Assembly: GCA_038521865.1 (NCBI GenBank) | Contig: JBCBKO010000006.1 | Coordinates: forward strand, 124,001-188,000 | Length of the DNA stretch: 64,000 nt | Source of the DNA: CALBPI01 sp038521865 | GTDB lineage: Bacteria > Pseudomonadota > Gammaproteobacteria > Steroidobacterales > Woeseiaceae | Reading direction: 5' to 3' | Part shown: piece by piece, positions 29,445 through 37,795 of the stretch | Layout: each line of letters starts with the position of its first letter | Numbering within the stretch: the stretch's first letter is position 1 | Notes under the pieces: generated by a model | What the model was told of the DNA's origin: nothing | The model's database searches: none | Seen by the model: the letters and a program-made list of their open reading frames with translations, nothing else | Made by a program: the position numbers and the translations under genes

Positions 29445-30557
29445 CTAAATCACGATCAGCTCAGCGCGCAACGCGCCTGCCTGTTTGAGTGCTTCCAGAA
29501 TCGCAACCAGATCACCAGGCGCCGCACCTACGGCGTTAACCGCTTGCACGATTTCATTCAGACTTGTACCGGGTGCAAACAGGAACATGCGATTTTCTTC
29601 CTCCTCGACGCTCACCTCCGAGTCAGTAGCGAGCACTGTCTCACCGGCACCGAACGGTTCCGGCTGGCTCACGAACGGTTGTTCGCTGATGGTGACGACA
29701 AGGGAACCATGCGCCACCGCGGCTGGCGTGACGGTGACATTGTCACTGATCACCACCGTTCCAGCGCGAGAGTTGATGATGACTCGGGCGGCAACCGGGG
29801 CCGGGTCCACCTCAATGTTTTCGAGCACACTTAGGAACGAGGTGCGCGCTCCTGGTCTTTGCGGCGCTGCAACTCGGATACTGCCGGCGTCAATGGCTTC
29901 AGCGGTACCCGGACCAAGCAGTTGGTTTACCGCACCCTCTACACGAGTCGCGGTGGTGAAGTCAGGCGTGTGCAGGTTGAGCATCACCATCGGCACATCG
30001 GCATAAGCCGTAGAGACCGCGCGCTCTACTGTGGCGCCTGATGGAATCCGACCGGCGCTCGGGATATTCACGGTGATCCTGGACCCATCGAGACCTTCAC
30101 CGCCGAATCCACCGACAATCAGATTGCCTTGCGCCAATGCATAGACGTTGCCATCAACCGCACGCAAGGGCGTCAACAACAAGCTGCCACCACGAAGGCT
30201 GCGCGCATTGCCGATCGAGGACACCGTGACATCGAACGTCTGGCCTGGCTTCGCAAACGGCGGCAGCTCCGCGTGAACGGATACCGCGGCGATGTTAGTC
30301 AGCTGCGGCTGGACACCCGGCGGTACCGTGATACCGAACTGATTCAGCATGTTGTTCAGACTCTGCACAGTGAATGGTGTCTGTGCCGTCTGGTCACCTG
30401 ACCCATTCAGACCAACGACCAAGCCGTATCCAACCAGCTGGTTAGTACGTACACCACCGACGGAAGTCAGATCGCGTAGACGTTCCGCACTCGCAGATAC
30501 CGGCCAAGCCGATAGGACTAGCACACCCAGAATCAGAAATCGTATTGGATATCGCAT
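29445..30557 (-). CDS. flgI: Flagellar P-ring protein FlgI
   Basis: FlgI (370 residues) forms the periplasmic P-ring around the rod. I start at the ATG at 30557, overlapping the flgH stop as TGATG. This gives a clean signal peptide (about residues 1-24, ending VSASA) and mature ERLRDLTSVGGVRTNQLVG, which is characteristic. Further motifs include GYGLVVGLNGSGDQ and the C-terminal LVAILEALKQAGALRAELIVI. A five-codon extension upstream is possible but unlikely. Confidence 0.96.
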   Translation of the reverse strand: MRYPIRFLILGVLVLSAWPVSASAERLRDLTSVGGVRTNQLVGYGLVVGLNGSGDQTAQTPFTVQSLNNMLNQFGITVPPGVQPQLTNIAAVSVHAELPPFAKPGQTFDVTVSSIGNARSLRGGSLLLTPLRAVDGNVYALAQGNLIVGGFGGEGLDGSRITVNIPSAGRIPSGATVERAVSTAYADVPMVMLNLHTPDFTTATRVEGAVNQLLGPGTAEAIDAGSIRVAAPQRPGARTSFLSVLENIEVDPAPVAARVIINSRAGTVVISDNVTVTPAAVAHGSLVVTISEQPFVSQPEPFGAGETVLATDSEVSVEEEENRMFLFAPGTSLNEIVQAVNAVGAAPGDLVAILEALKQAGALRAELIVI

Positions 30558-31231
30558 CAGTTCGGGAACCACATGGATTGAAGGAAGCGCTGTAGCCAGC
30601 CCATCTTGTTTGCGGCGGCGAGCACACCTTTGCTGCTGTAGGTGATTCGCGCATCGGCAACACGACTCGACGCGACGCTGTTATCCGGTGCAATATCAGC
30701 AGGTCGGATGATGCCGCTCAGCCGGATGAACTCATCACCTTGATTCAGCGTTACCCATTTCTCGCCACGTATCATCAGGTTGCCGTTTGGCAATCTTTGA
30801 ATGACCGTTACTGTGATATCACCATCGAGACTGTTGCTCTGCGCACTGCTGCCCTCGCCGGAGAACTCCGTCTCGCTGGACAGCGTTGCCGACAGTATGG
30901 GGTTGCCATCACGTGAGACATCCTGGCCAAGAATATTGGGTGTCGCGATATCTGCATCACCACTCTTCGATGTCGCAGTGCTTGAGGACTTCGATGCGGT
31001 CGTGTTCTCGTTGAGTCGAATCGTGATGATGTCGCCGACACGATGCGCACGAAGATCCTCGAACAGGCGTACGTCAATGCCGTCCTGATATATCGCACCC
31101 GACGTCGCCGGCGGTGCGGCGATGATGACCGGCGGCGGAGGTGAGTAGTCGACCCTTTGCGGTATCCCGAAACTGCAGCCAGCCGCGAGGCCAGCAAGCA
31201 CGAACACCGTTATGAATTTTTGCAATTTCAT
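30557..31231 (-). CDS. flgH: Flagellar L-ring lipoprotein FlgH
   Basis: FlgH (224 residues) is the outer-membrane L-ring lipoprotein. The signal peptide ends in the lipobox LAAGC, with lipidated Cys at residue 19. Family motifs IRLNENTTASKSS and a C-terminal block beginning near VRPADI-like residues are present. I use the ATG at 31231. A GTG three codons earlier coincides with the flgG stop and is less likely. The stop overlaps the flgI start. Confidence 0.95.
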   Translation of the reverse strand: MKLQKFITVFVLAGLAAGCSFGIPQRVDYSPPPPVIIAAPPATSGAIYQDGIDVRLFEDLRAHRVGDIITIRLNENTTASKSSSTATSKSGDADIATPNILGQDVSRDGNPILSATLSSETEFSGEGSSAQSNSLDGDITVTVIQRLPNGNLMIRGEKWVTLNQGDEFIRLSGIIRPADIAPDNSVASSRVADARITYSSKGVLAAANKMGWLQRFLQSMWFPN

Positions 31232-31239
31232 AGGGATCA

Positions 31240-32025
31240 CTAGATGTTGTTGTTCAGGAACTGAAGCATCTGGTCGTTCGTCGAAATCGCTTTCGAGTTC
31301 ATTTCGTAGGCGCGCTGAGTCTCGATCATGTTGACGAGCTCCTCGACGACATTGACGTTCGAACCTTCGAGGGCGCCCTGTTGGATACCACCCAAGCCAT
31401 TGAGGCCAGGAGTTCCGGGCTGTGCCGTACCGCTGGCGACAGTCTCCAGGTAGAGATTCTCACCGCGCGGCTGGAGGCCAACCGGATTGACAAAATCAAC
31501 CGTTTGAATCGTGCCGACCTGCACGGGTGCTGACTGCCCCTGCAGGGTTGCTGATACCGTCCCGTCGACGCCAATCGTGATGGATTGCGTCTGCGGGGGC
31601 AGCGTAACCGGTGGCTGAATGGGATAGCCGCTCGCCGTTACAATCTGGCCCTGAGCGTCCTGCTGGAACGCACCGTCTCGGGTATAACCAAGCGTTGCGT
31701 CCGGCAGTAACACCTGGAAATAGCCGCGGCCAAGAATCGCCATGTCGAGCGAGTTTTCGGTTTGCAAAATACTGCCCTGCGTATGCAGTTGCTCGGTGGC
31801 AACGACGCGAACCCCGGTTCCGACATTGAGGCCCGATGGCAGCACGGTATTCTGCGAACTCTGGCCACCGACCTGACGTTGGTTTTGGTAGATCAGATCC
31901 TCGAACACGACTCGCCCGCGCTTGAAGCCATTTGTATTGACGTTGGCGAGGTTGTTCGAGACCACCGTCATGCGGGTTTGTTGGGCATCCAGCCCGGTCT
32001 TTGCGACCCAAAGTGCCTGGTTCAT
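31240..32025 (-). CDS. flgG: Distal rod protein FlgG
   Basis: FlgG (261 residues) builds the distal rod. The N-terminal motif ALWVAKTGLDAQQTRMTVVSNNLANVNT and the C-terminal NVVEELVNMIETQRAYEMNSKAI are hallmarks (quoted here in part: TGLDAQQTRMTVVSNNLA). The length is canonical, close to 260 residues. It follows flgF after 13 bases. Confidence 0.97.
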   Translation of the reverse strand: MNQALWVAKTGLDAQQTRMTVVSNNLANVNTNGFKRGRVVFEDLIYQNQRQVGGQSSQNTVLPSGLNVGTGVRVVATEQLHTQGSILQTENSLDMAILGRGYFQVLLPDATLGYTRDGAFQQDAQGQIVTASGYPIQPPVTLPPQTQSITIGVDGTVSATLQGQSAPVQVGTIQTVDFVNPVGLQPRGENLYLETVASGTAQPGTPGLNGLGGIQQGALEGSNVNVVEELVNMIETQRAYEMNSKAISTNDQMLQFLNNNI

Positions 32026-32038
32026 TCAGATACTCCCT

Positions 32039-32779
32039 TTATCGAATGCGCAGCAGTCCCGCTGCTGCGTCTGCGTTTTCTTCTGCGGTCGTCATGGTCT
32101 TGACCTGCAATTCATATTGGCGCGCCAAACTGATCATGGTGACCAGTGTTTCGGCGACGTTGACGTTGCTGGTCTCCAGTGCGCCTGGCGTGAGCTTGAC
32201 TGATGCATCGGCCGGTGAGGCCTCACCGTCGGTTCGACGGAACAACCCGTCCGCACTCTTTTCGAGCGATGCCAGAGGTGGGTTCACCAAACGCAAGCGA
32301 CCGACCGCCGCCAAGGTCTGCGGACCTTGGCCCAACACCTGGACTGAGACCGTGCCGTCCGTGCCAATGGTGATGGATGTGCTAGGCGGGATCGCTATCG
32401 GACCACTATCACCAAGAACAGGGTCACCTTTTGCGGTCAGCAGCTGACCTGCGCTATTGGTTCTGAGATCGCCTGCTCGGGTATACGCCTCACCGCCATC
32501 GGCGGTTTGAACTACCAGGAAACCTTGACCGGCAATCGCGACATCCAGATCGCGCTCCGTGGTTACCGTGGCGCCAGGCGAAAAATCCGTAGCGTAAGTT
32601 TCCGCAATCGCGTTGTGGCGAGTTGAGGCGCCCTCGCCTGCAACCTGCAAACTACGAAATCCATGCAAGTCCGCGCGAAATCCTGTCGTTGAAATATTCG
32701 CGAGATTGTTGCTGGTCACCGCCTGCGCCAATTCCGTTTGGCGCGCACCGGTCATTGCAATATAAGCCATACGATCCAT
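32039..32779 (-). CDS. flgF: Proximal rod protein FlgF
   Basis: FlgF (246 residues) is a proximal rod subunit. It starts MDRMAYIAMTGARQTELAQA, has the family VTSNNLANISTTGFRADL segment, and ends with a rod-type helix (VAETLVTMISLARQYELQV). It sits between flgE and flgG in the standard order. Confidence 0.95.
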   Translation of the reverse strand: MDRMAYIAMTGARQTELAQAVTSNNLANISTTGFRADLHGFRSLQVAGEGASTRHNAIAETYATDFSPGATVTTERDLDVAIAGQGFLVVQTADGGEAYTRAGDLRTNSAGQLLTAKGDPVLGDSGPIAIPPSTSITIGTDGTVSVQVLGQGPQTLAAVGRLRLVNPPLASLEKSADGLFRRTDGEASPADASVKLTPGALETSNVNVAETLVTMISLARQYELQVKTMTTAEENADAAAGLLRIR

Positions 32780-32798
32780 GTGCCGGCTCCGTTAGCGA

Positions 32799-34019
32799 TT
32801 ATCGCCGAATGTTAATTACCGTCTGGGTTACCGTATCCGCGGTCGAAATCATCTGGGCATTCGCCTGGAAGTTCCGCTGCGCGGTAATCATGTTGACGAG
32901 CTGCGCGGTAAGGTCGACGTTGGAGGCTTCCAATGCACCTGCCTGGATCAAACCAAAGCGGGCTGTACCCGCATCACCAAGAGCGGCATCGCCGGACTCG
33001 AAAGACTCCGCGAAGTTTGTATCACCATCCTGCTGGAGGCCCTGCGGGTTGGTGAAACGCGCCAATGCCAGACGACCTAACGAGGTTGACTGACCGTTAC
33101 TGAACTGCGCAAACACGACGCCCGTGGAGCTCACTTCCAGACCGGTGAGTCGACCGGTGGTGAAGCCATCCTGAATTACCGAGTTAACGCCAAAGTTCTC
33201 ACCAAACTGCGTGGTTTCAATAAATCGTAGCGTCACGTCGACCGTACTCGCGCCATTGAGCGGATCGTAAGGCGGCAAAGTCAACGCGCCACCGACGGGA
33301 GACTGAAGGCGACCGTCCGGACCGAATACGACAGGCTGCGGCGCACCGACCGCATTTCCATCAATCGTGGTTTGAACGGTCCACTCGTTAGGGTTGGCAC
33401 CCTTGATAAAGTACGAGGTGGCCGTATGAGAAGCACCTAGCGAATCAAAGATGGTGACGGCGGTTGTGAAGTTAAAGCTCGACGCATCTGCAGGATCAAA
33501 AACCGGGTTCACCGGTGGAGCTTCGTCGGCGGGCAGGTTGACACCAAACTCAATGTTTGCGGTTTCCTGCGGCGGGTTAGACCCAGTCTGTAACTGCAGA
33601 TCTGTGAGGTTACCCGTGTTGAACAATCCATCCGCACCGACTGGATATGACTGCAACCTCAACCCCGAGGTGTTGACAACAAAACCCTCCCGATCGACTG
33701 AAAAAGCACCGGCGCGTGTGTAAAGGCGCTGGCCGCCATCGTTGAGTACGAAAAAGCCCTCGCCCGAGATCGCAAGGTCGAGCGCGTTCTGGGTGAAGTC
33801 GATATTGCCCTGAGTAAACTGCTGCGAAATATCCGAAAGTCGAACACCACTACCCGCCGCAGATGAACTAACACTCTGTGCACCCACCGCGAAAACTTCA
33901 GCGAACTGCGCTCGCGACTCTTTGAAGCCGGTTGTGTTGACGTTCGCGATATTGTTGGCGGTGACACCAAGATCGGTTGCGGCAGCGTTGAGGCCACTAA
34001 GGGCGATTCGAAATACCAT
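32799..34019 (-). CDS. flgE: Flagellar hook protein FlgE
   Basis: FlgE (406 residues) is the hook subunit. The N-terminus (ALSGLNAAATDLGVTANNIA) and the C-terminus (VDLTAQLVNMITAQRNFQAN) match the family. The D1 and D2 domains between them are beta-rich. Length is typical for gammaproteobacteria. It follows flgD after 18 bases, matching their cap-subunit relationship. Confidence 0.97.
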   Translation of the reverse strand: MVFRIALSGLNAAATDLGVTANNIANVNTTGFKESRAQFAEVFAVGAQSVSSSAAGSGVRLSDISQQFTQGNIDFTQNALDLAISGEGFFVLNDGGQRLYTRAGAFSVDREGFVVNTSGLRLQSYPVGADGLFNTGNLTDLQLQTGSNPPQETANIEFGVNLPADEAPPVNPVFDPADASSFNFTTAVTIFDSLGASHTATSYFIKGANPNEWTVQTTIDGNAVGAPQPVVFGPDGRLQSPVGGALTLPPYDPLNGASTVDVTLRFIETTQFGENFGVNSVIQDGFTTGRLTGLEVSSTGVVFAQFSNGQSTSLGRLALARFTNPQGLQQDGDTNFAESFESGDAALGDAGTARFGLIQAGALEASNVDLTAQLVNMITAQRNFQANAQMISTADTVTQTVINIRR

Positions 34020-34037
34020 GCGGACTGCTCCTTCGTA

Positions 34038-34712
34038 TCAAAAAATTTCGCGTACGTCGGCAAACGAAAAACTGCCGAGTAAGCTGCTGTTGACTGTAAT
34101 GCCCTGGCCGGTCGGATCGAGCGTGACACTACCCACATCGCTGCGCAGAAGTGTTGGGACGCTTTCGAAATCCGAACCACGCTGAACCGTGGCACGAAAT
34201 TGGTAGACTCCTGGTGGCGCTGGCGAGCCGTCAGACATCTGTCCGTTCCACTGCCATGCCGTATCGCCGGCAACCCGAGTGCCGAGTTCAAGCGATTGCA
34301 CAAGCTGCCCGGAAGCGTCCAGCACATCGACCCGCACCGCGCCGCTAGCACCCTCCATCTGGAGCGCACCGCTGATCGCCTGGCCCTGAATCTCTGAACG
34401 CGCCAGCTCTGAGTTCACAAGTACCTCACGACCTACAAGCGCAGAGGCTTGAAGTGCCTGATCGGATACCAGTCGATCGCTGAAGCTGTCGAACGAGAGC
34501 TGCAACTCTTCGATACCGCTGGCGGTCGAGAACTGGGCGAGCTGCGCCAAGAACTCACCGTTTTCCATGGGCTCGAATGGGTCCTGGTTCTCAAACTGCG
34601 CCAGCATTAGTGTCAGATACTCGTCTTGTCCGACATCTTGCGTTTCAACGCCGCGTGTCTGATTTGTAAGACCGATATCCTGCAACGCGCCAAAATCAAT
34701 ACTGTTAGTCAT
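34038..34712 (-). CDS. flgD: Hook-cap / assembly protein FlgD
   Basis: FlgD (224 residues) caps the growing hook. The N-terminal part contains the export/assembly motif DEYLTLMLAQFENQDPFEPMEN (visible as LTLMLAQFENQDPFEP) and SFSDRLVSDQALQASALVGR. A beta-rich C-terminal half contains the FlgD Ig-like and Tudor-like pattern with WQWNGQMSDGSPAPPGVYQF. It lies between flgC and flgE. Confidence 0.96.
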   Translation of the reverse strand: MTNSIDFGALQDIGLTNQTRGVETQDVGQDEYLTLMLAQFENQDPFEPMENGEFLAQLAQFSTASGIEELQLSFDSFSDRLVSDQALQASALVGREVLVNSELARSEIQGQAISGALQMEGASGAVRVDVLDASGQLVQSLELGTRVAGDTAWQWNGQMSDGSPAPPGVYQFRATVQRGSDFESVPTLLRSDVGSVTLDPTGQGITVNSSLLGSFSFADVREIF

Positions 34713-34725
34713 TGGCAGCTACTCC

Positions 34726-35169
34726 TTAGCTACGACCGATCGACAAGGTCTGCACCAACAGCTCCTTGGTCGTCGTCATAATTTCAATGTTGGATTGGTA
34801 AGCGCGCGACGCAGAGATCATGTTGACCATCTCGGCCACCGTGTTGACGTTCGTGACATACACGTTGCCGTCGGCATCCGCTTCAGGGTGATCTGGTGCG
34901 TAGCGCTGGGTAAGCGGTTGCTGGCTTTCCACGACATCGGTGACCCGAACGCCGTAGCTTGCCGTTGCGTTTTCGGCAAACACCCGAAATGAGGGCGAAG
35001 TTTGATACCCCGGAATTGCCTCAAATACAGGGTTTCGCGCGCGGTAAACCTTGTTCGGGTCACCCGACACGCTACCGGCGTTAGCGAGATTACTGGCGGT
35101 GGTGTTCAGACGTACCGATTGTGCATTTAACGCCGAGCCCGCAATATCCATGACGCGATTTAAGGCCAT
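34726..35169 (-). CDS. flgC: Proximal rod protein FlgC
   Basis: FlgC (147 residues) is a rod subunit. The N-terminal SALNAQSVRLNTTASNLANA and the C-terminal VNTVAEMVNMISASRAYQSN are strongly conserved, and the length is canonical. It overlaps the flgB stop by one base, so flgB and flgC are coupled. Confidence 0.97.
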   Translation of the reverse strand: MALNRVMDIAGSALNAQSVRLNTTASNLANAGSVSGDPNKVYRARNPVFEAIPGYQTSPSFRVFAENATASYGVRVTDVVESQQPLTQRYAPDHPEADADGNVYVTNVNTVAEMVNMISASRAYQSNIEIMTTTKELLVQTLSIGRS

Positions 35170-35567
35170 TACAGATCTCCTCGGATTGCGAGGCGAAGCC
35201 CGGAAATCTTCTGATTCAGGAAACGAAGGCTGGCCTGGTAGCCGATAACATTCTTCGCGTACTCCGCCTGTTCAACGTCGGTCTCCACCGTGTTGCCATC
35301 AACGCTCGGCTGCGTCGGAACGCGCCATGCGAGGGCGGTGCGGGTGTCGAGAAAACGCTCCTGCGGCGCCATGTGGCCGCTATCGGTCGTTGCAACCCGC
35401 AACGTGGAAAACTGATTCCCTTCACCGCTCAATGCAGCGGCGAAATCAAAGTCGCGAGCTAGATAACCCGGTGTATCGGCATTGGCGAGATTGGTCGCCA
35501 GCACCTCATTTCGCGCAGCGCGTAACGACAAGGCCTCAGCGTGTTGTGCAAACGGATCCACCTTCAT
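35169..35567 (-). CDS. flgB: Proximal rod protein FlgB
   Basis: FlgB (132 residues) is the first rod subunit and the first gene of the flgBCDEFGHIJKL unit. The N-terminal HAEALSLRAARNEVLATNLA and ADTPGYLARDFDF match FlgB. The ATG at 35567 has GAGGGA 7 bases upstream. A -24/-12 promoter lies 35-50 bases before the start, divergent from the flgA promoter. Confidence 0.96.
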   Translation of the reverse strand: MKVDPFAQHAEALSLRAARNEVLATNLANADTPGYLARDFDFAAALSGEGNQFSTLRVATTDSGHMAPQERFLDTRTALAWRVPTQPSVDGNTVETDVEQAEYAKNVIGYQASLRFLNQKISGLRLAIRGDL

Positions 35568-35601
35568 GGCGTGTCCCTCGGTTCCTACTCAAGGGACTCT
35601 T

Positions 35602-35617
35602 AGCAAGCGCTGTGCCA
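35602..35617 (-). promoter_or_regulatory. Sigma-54 promoter upstream of flgB
   Basis: The minus strand reads TGGCACAGCGCTTGCT, a near-perfect -24/-12 element. The predicted transcript start is near 35591, with a leader of about 24 bases. It should drive the twelve-gene rod, hook and ring operon. Confidence 0.9.
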
Positions 35618-35750
35618 ATTTCCGTGAAGCCGCTGTATGACCTGCTTTCGGCGCTGAGCGCACGTCGTTTCAGCACCGCGAGTGGCAATAAACCGCCGCT
35701 TAAACGGCAACGCACGACCGGCAGGTGTCAACGATCTGACGTTTTTCGCG

Positions 35751-35766
35751 TGGCACAAACTTTGCA
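35751..35766 (+). promoter_or_regulatory. Sigma-54 promoter upstream of flgA
   Basis: The plus strand reads TGGCACAAACTTTGCA, with -24 and -12 elements at exact spacing. The predicted transcript start is near 35777, about 40 bases before the flgA ATG. It is divergent from the flgB promoter, separated from it by about 130 bases. Confidence 0.88.
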
Positions 35767-35815
35767 ACTGTTGTGTCAATGAACGGTCCGCGTAAGCAAC
35801 GAAGGTAAACGACAC

Positions 35816-36529
35816 ATGACTACCCTCTATATAAGGTGTGTGCTTTGCGCATTGATCAGCAGCTTGCTTGCTGAACCTGTCATCGCCAACGCTGAATCGA
35901 GCTGGCATCCGGTCGAAGAGATCGCGCGCGCTGCCGAACGACGCATCGCGGCAGACCGTGGGCTGGGTACCTCTGGCTCAAGCGCGAAGGCAGATCGACT
36001 GGACAGCAACCTTCGAGTCAGGCGTTGCGATGAACCGCTCGTCACGCGATATCCCGGGCCTACTGATGGCCCCAGAGTGACGGTCGGCGTGAGTTGCCGA
36101 GGCAACCAGCAATGGCAAGTCTATGTCTCGGTGCGGACAATCGCGTGGCAACCCATTGTCGTGCTGAGCGGCCATTTTTCTCGCGGTCACCGCCTGACTG
36201 CCGCCGATTTGCGTCTGAGGCGCGTCGATATTTCGACAATGTCTCTCGGCTACTTCGCTGACCCCAATATGGTAGTCGGTCGGACCCTGACTCGTTCGCT
36301 GCCCGAGGGCAGCGTCGTCACGCCGGCAGCGGTTAGCGATCGAACCGATGTTCATAAAGGGCAGACCGTCACGCTAATCGCCTCTATTCGCGGCGCAAGA
36401 ATCAAGATGAGTGGCGAGGCGCTGGCGGACGGTGCGATCGGACAGCGTGTACGGGTACGCAATCAAAGTTCCGGGCGTACGGTCGAAGGGACCATCCAGC
36501 CCGGCGGCGACGTTCTGATCTCACCCTGA
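35816..36529 (+). CDS. flgA: Flagellar P-ring chaperone FlgA
   Basis: FlgA (237 residues) helps assemble the FlgI P-ring in the periplasm. A signal peptide ends near residue 26 (VIANA). The C-terminal SAF/ChapFlgA domain is present with LSGHFSRGHRLTAADLRLRR and VVGRTLTRSLPEGSVVTPAA. A GAAGG site lies 10 bases before the ATG. It starts the plus-strand flgA-flgM-flgN unit. Confidence 0.95.
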   Translation: MTTLYIRCVLCALISSLLAEPVIANAESSWHPVEEIARAAERRIAADRGLGTSGSSAKADRLDSNLRVRRCDEPLVTRYPGPTDGPRVTVGVSCRGNQQWQVYVSVRTIAWQPIVVLSGHFSRGHRLTAADLRLRRVDISTMSLGYFADPNMVVGRTLTRSLPEGSVVTPAAVSDRTDVHKGQTVTLIASIRGARIKMSGEALADGAIGQRVRVRNQSSGRTVEGTIQPGGDVLISP

Positions 36530-36573
36530 CCACCGACTGCGTCACATTCACCGTTTTTTTTCATGTTTCGGGC

Positions 36574-36600
36574 TAAAGTTAACGTCTGTGTCGCCGCTAC
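36574..36600 (+). promoter_or_regulatory. Sigma-28 (FliA) promoter of flgMN
   Basis: The plus strand has TAAAGTTA, 11 bases, then GCCGCTAC. It matches the FliA consensus TAAAGTTT-N11-GCCGATAA at most positions with exact spacing. The predicted transcript start is near 36607. Autoregulation of flgM by FliA is the known pattern, with the sigma-54 transcript from flgA as the other source. Confidence 0.88.
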
Positions 36601-36627
36601 TTGGGGCACAGAGGGATAACTTTTTGG

Positions 36628-36954
36628 ATGATTAAGATTATGTCTAACGAAATCGATGGAGTGAACACCGGCGTTTTGCCGAAGATCGCTGACGTCGGCA
36701 GCAATCGACCAGTCAGTAGCGAGACCCCGGCCGAGCAGCAAGGCGAAGCGCCGAATGCACGCCCTGCCGACACCGTCGCGCTGACCGACAACGCCAAGTT
36801 GCTCGCACGGATCGAAGACGCGGTTGCCGAGGCACCAGATGTTGATGCAGCGCGTGTTGATGCGATCAAGGCTTCCATACAAGACGGTAGCTACGAAATC
36901 GACGACCGTCAGATTGCAGATAAGATTCTTCGCAGTGACGTAGAGCGCGGTTAA
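36628..36954 (+). CDS. flgM: Anti-sigma-28 factor FlgM
   Basis: FlgM binds FliA until it is exported through the finished hook. The C-terminal half has the FliA-binding pattern VDAARVDAIKASIQDGSYEI followed by DDRQIADKIL. The N-terminal half is unstructured and Asn/Pro/Ala-rich. The start is uncertain: the ATG at 36628 lies 12 bases after GAGGG, while the ATG at 36640 (MSNEIDGVN) gives a more conventional N-terminus of about 104 residues. A FliA promoter lies directly upstream. Confidence 0.93.
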   Translation: MIKIMSNEIDGVNTGVLPKIADVGSNRPVSSETPAEQQGEAPNARPADTVALTDNAKLLARIEDAVAEAPDVDAARVDAIKASIQDGSYEIDDRQIADKILRSDVERG

Positions 36955-36959
36955 GACAA

Positions 36960-37454
36960 ATGAGCACTGAAGGCATCAAACGCTTTGACCGGACCCTCGC
37001 GCTGCTGAATGAGACGCAGCGCGCCGCGGAGCGCTTGTTGAATGCCCTGTATGACGAACGCAATGCACTTCGTGATGACGATAGCGATGCACTGAGCAGC
37101 TGTGTTTCACGCAAGAAAATGCATCTGGATGCGCTTGAGAAACTCGGTCACTCGCGTCAGGCAATGCTGGCCGCAGACAACGTTGAAGACACTATGCAAG
37201 GCATGACCTCGTACGTTCGCCGCAATGACCGTGATGGCGCGTTGGAGACTGTGTGGTCCAAAGTCATCGCCCTGCTCTCGGAATGCCGCGAAGCCAATAA
37301 CGGTAACGGCATTATCATCGCTTCGCAGCAGAAGCAGAAACAGGAAGCGCTCCGCGTGATGCGTGGCCAGGACGGACCCTCTGATACGGAGACCTACAAT
37401 CCGGACGGCAAAGCAGACACCACGGGGCAATATCGGGCGCTGGCGGAAGTCTAG
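36960..37454 (+). CDS. flgN: Flagellar export chaperone FlgN
   Basis: FlgN (164 residues) is a cytoplasmic chaperone for FlgK and FlgL. It is helical and charged, with the N-terminal pattern RTLALLNETQRAAERLLNAL and a central region ALEKLGHSRQAML typical of FlgN. The C-terminal part contains GIIIASQQKQKQEALRVMRG. It follows flgM by 5 bases and precedes the CsrA-like gene. Confidence 0.9.
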   Translation: MSTEGIKRFDRTLALLNETQRAAERLLNALYDERNALRDDDSDALSSCVSRKKMHLDALEKLGHSRQAMLAADNVEDTMQGMTSYVRRNDRDGALETVWSKVIALLSECREANNGNGIIIASQQKQKQEALRVMRGQDGPSDTETYNPDGKADTTGQYRALAEV

Positions 37455-37505
37455 ACGCAACGCAGGAACGGCCAGGATGCCAGGTTTAATGACAAGGAGT
37501 CAGCA

Positions 37506-37709
37506 ATGCTGATCGTCAGCCGCCGCAATGCAGAATCGATTCTCATCGAGCCCGCCGCTGATGTGGATCCGAATACTCCTCTGCGGGAAATCTTCGGTGA
37601 TGGCCCGATCGAGATAACCGTGTTTTCGGGTGCCGGACACCGCGTAAAGATGGGCGTCGACGCCCCTCGAGCACTCACAATCTGGCGTAAAGAGCCCGAG
37701 AATTCTTGA
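37506..37709 (+). CDS. Small CsrA-like RNA-binding protein with an internal insertion
   Basis: This 67-residue protein starts MLIVSRRNAESILIE, matching the first strand of CsrA (LI..TRR..E...I). After about 16 inserted residues it resumes with the second half of CsrA: IEITVFSGAGHRVKMGVDAPRALTIWRKE. The GV(D/N)AP motif and the Arg in WRKE, equivalent to CsrA Arg44, are kept, so an RNA-binding role is plausible. The usual C-terminal helix is almost missing. AAGGAG lies 6 bases before the ATG. It sits 51 bases after flgN, so it is probably expressed with the FliA-dependent flgMN transcript. A role in translation control of late flagellar or motility mRNAs is inference. Confidence 0.75.
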   Translation: MLIVSRRNAESILIEPAADVDPNTPLREIFGDGPIEITVFSGAGHRVKMGVDAPRALTIWRKEPENS

Positions 37710-37738
37710 CAAGCTCGTAGACGCAGACGCGCTTGGCA

Positions 37739-37763
37739 TTAGCCTGGCGCAGGCGCCGGCTAA
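37739..37763. terminator. Intergenic hairpin between convergent genes
   Basis: The arms TTAGCC and GGCTAA enclose GGCGC-AG-GCGCC with one bulged T, making a long GC-rich stem between the CsrA-like gene and the convergent kinase-like gene. There is no T-run on either strand, so it may be a bidirectional Rho-assisted or weak terminator. Confidence 0.45.
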
Positions 37764-37795
37764 CAGCCAATCGAAGGTATTTCCAGCCTTAGTTT

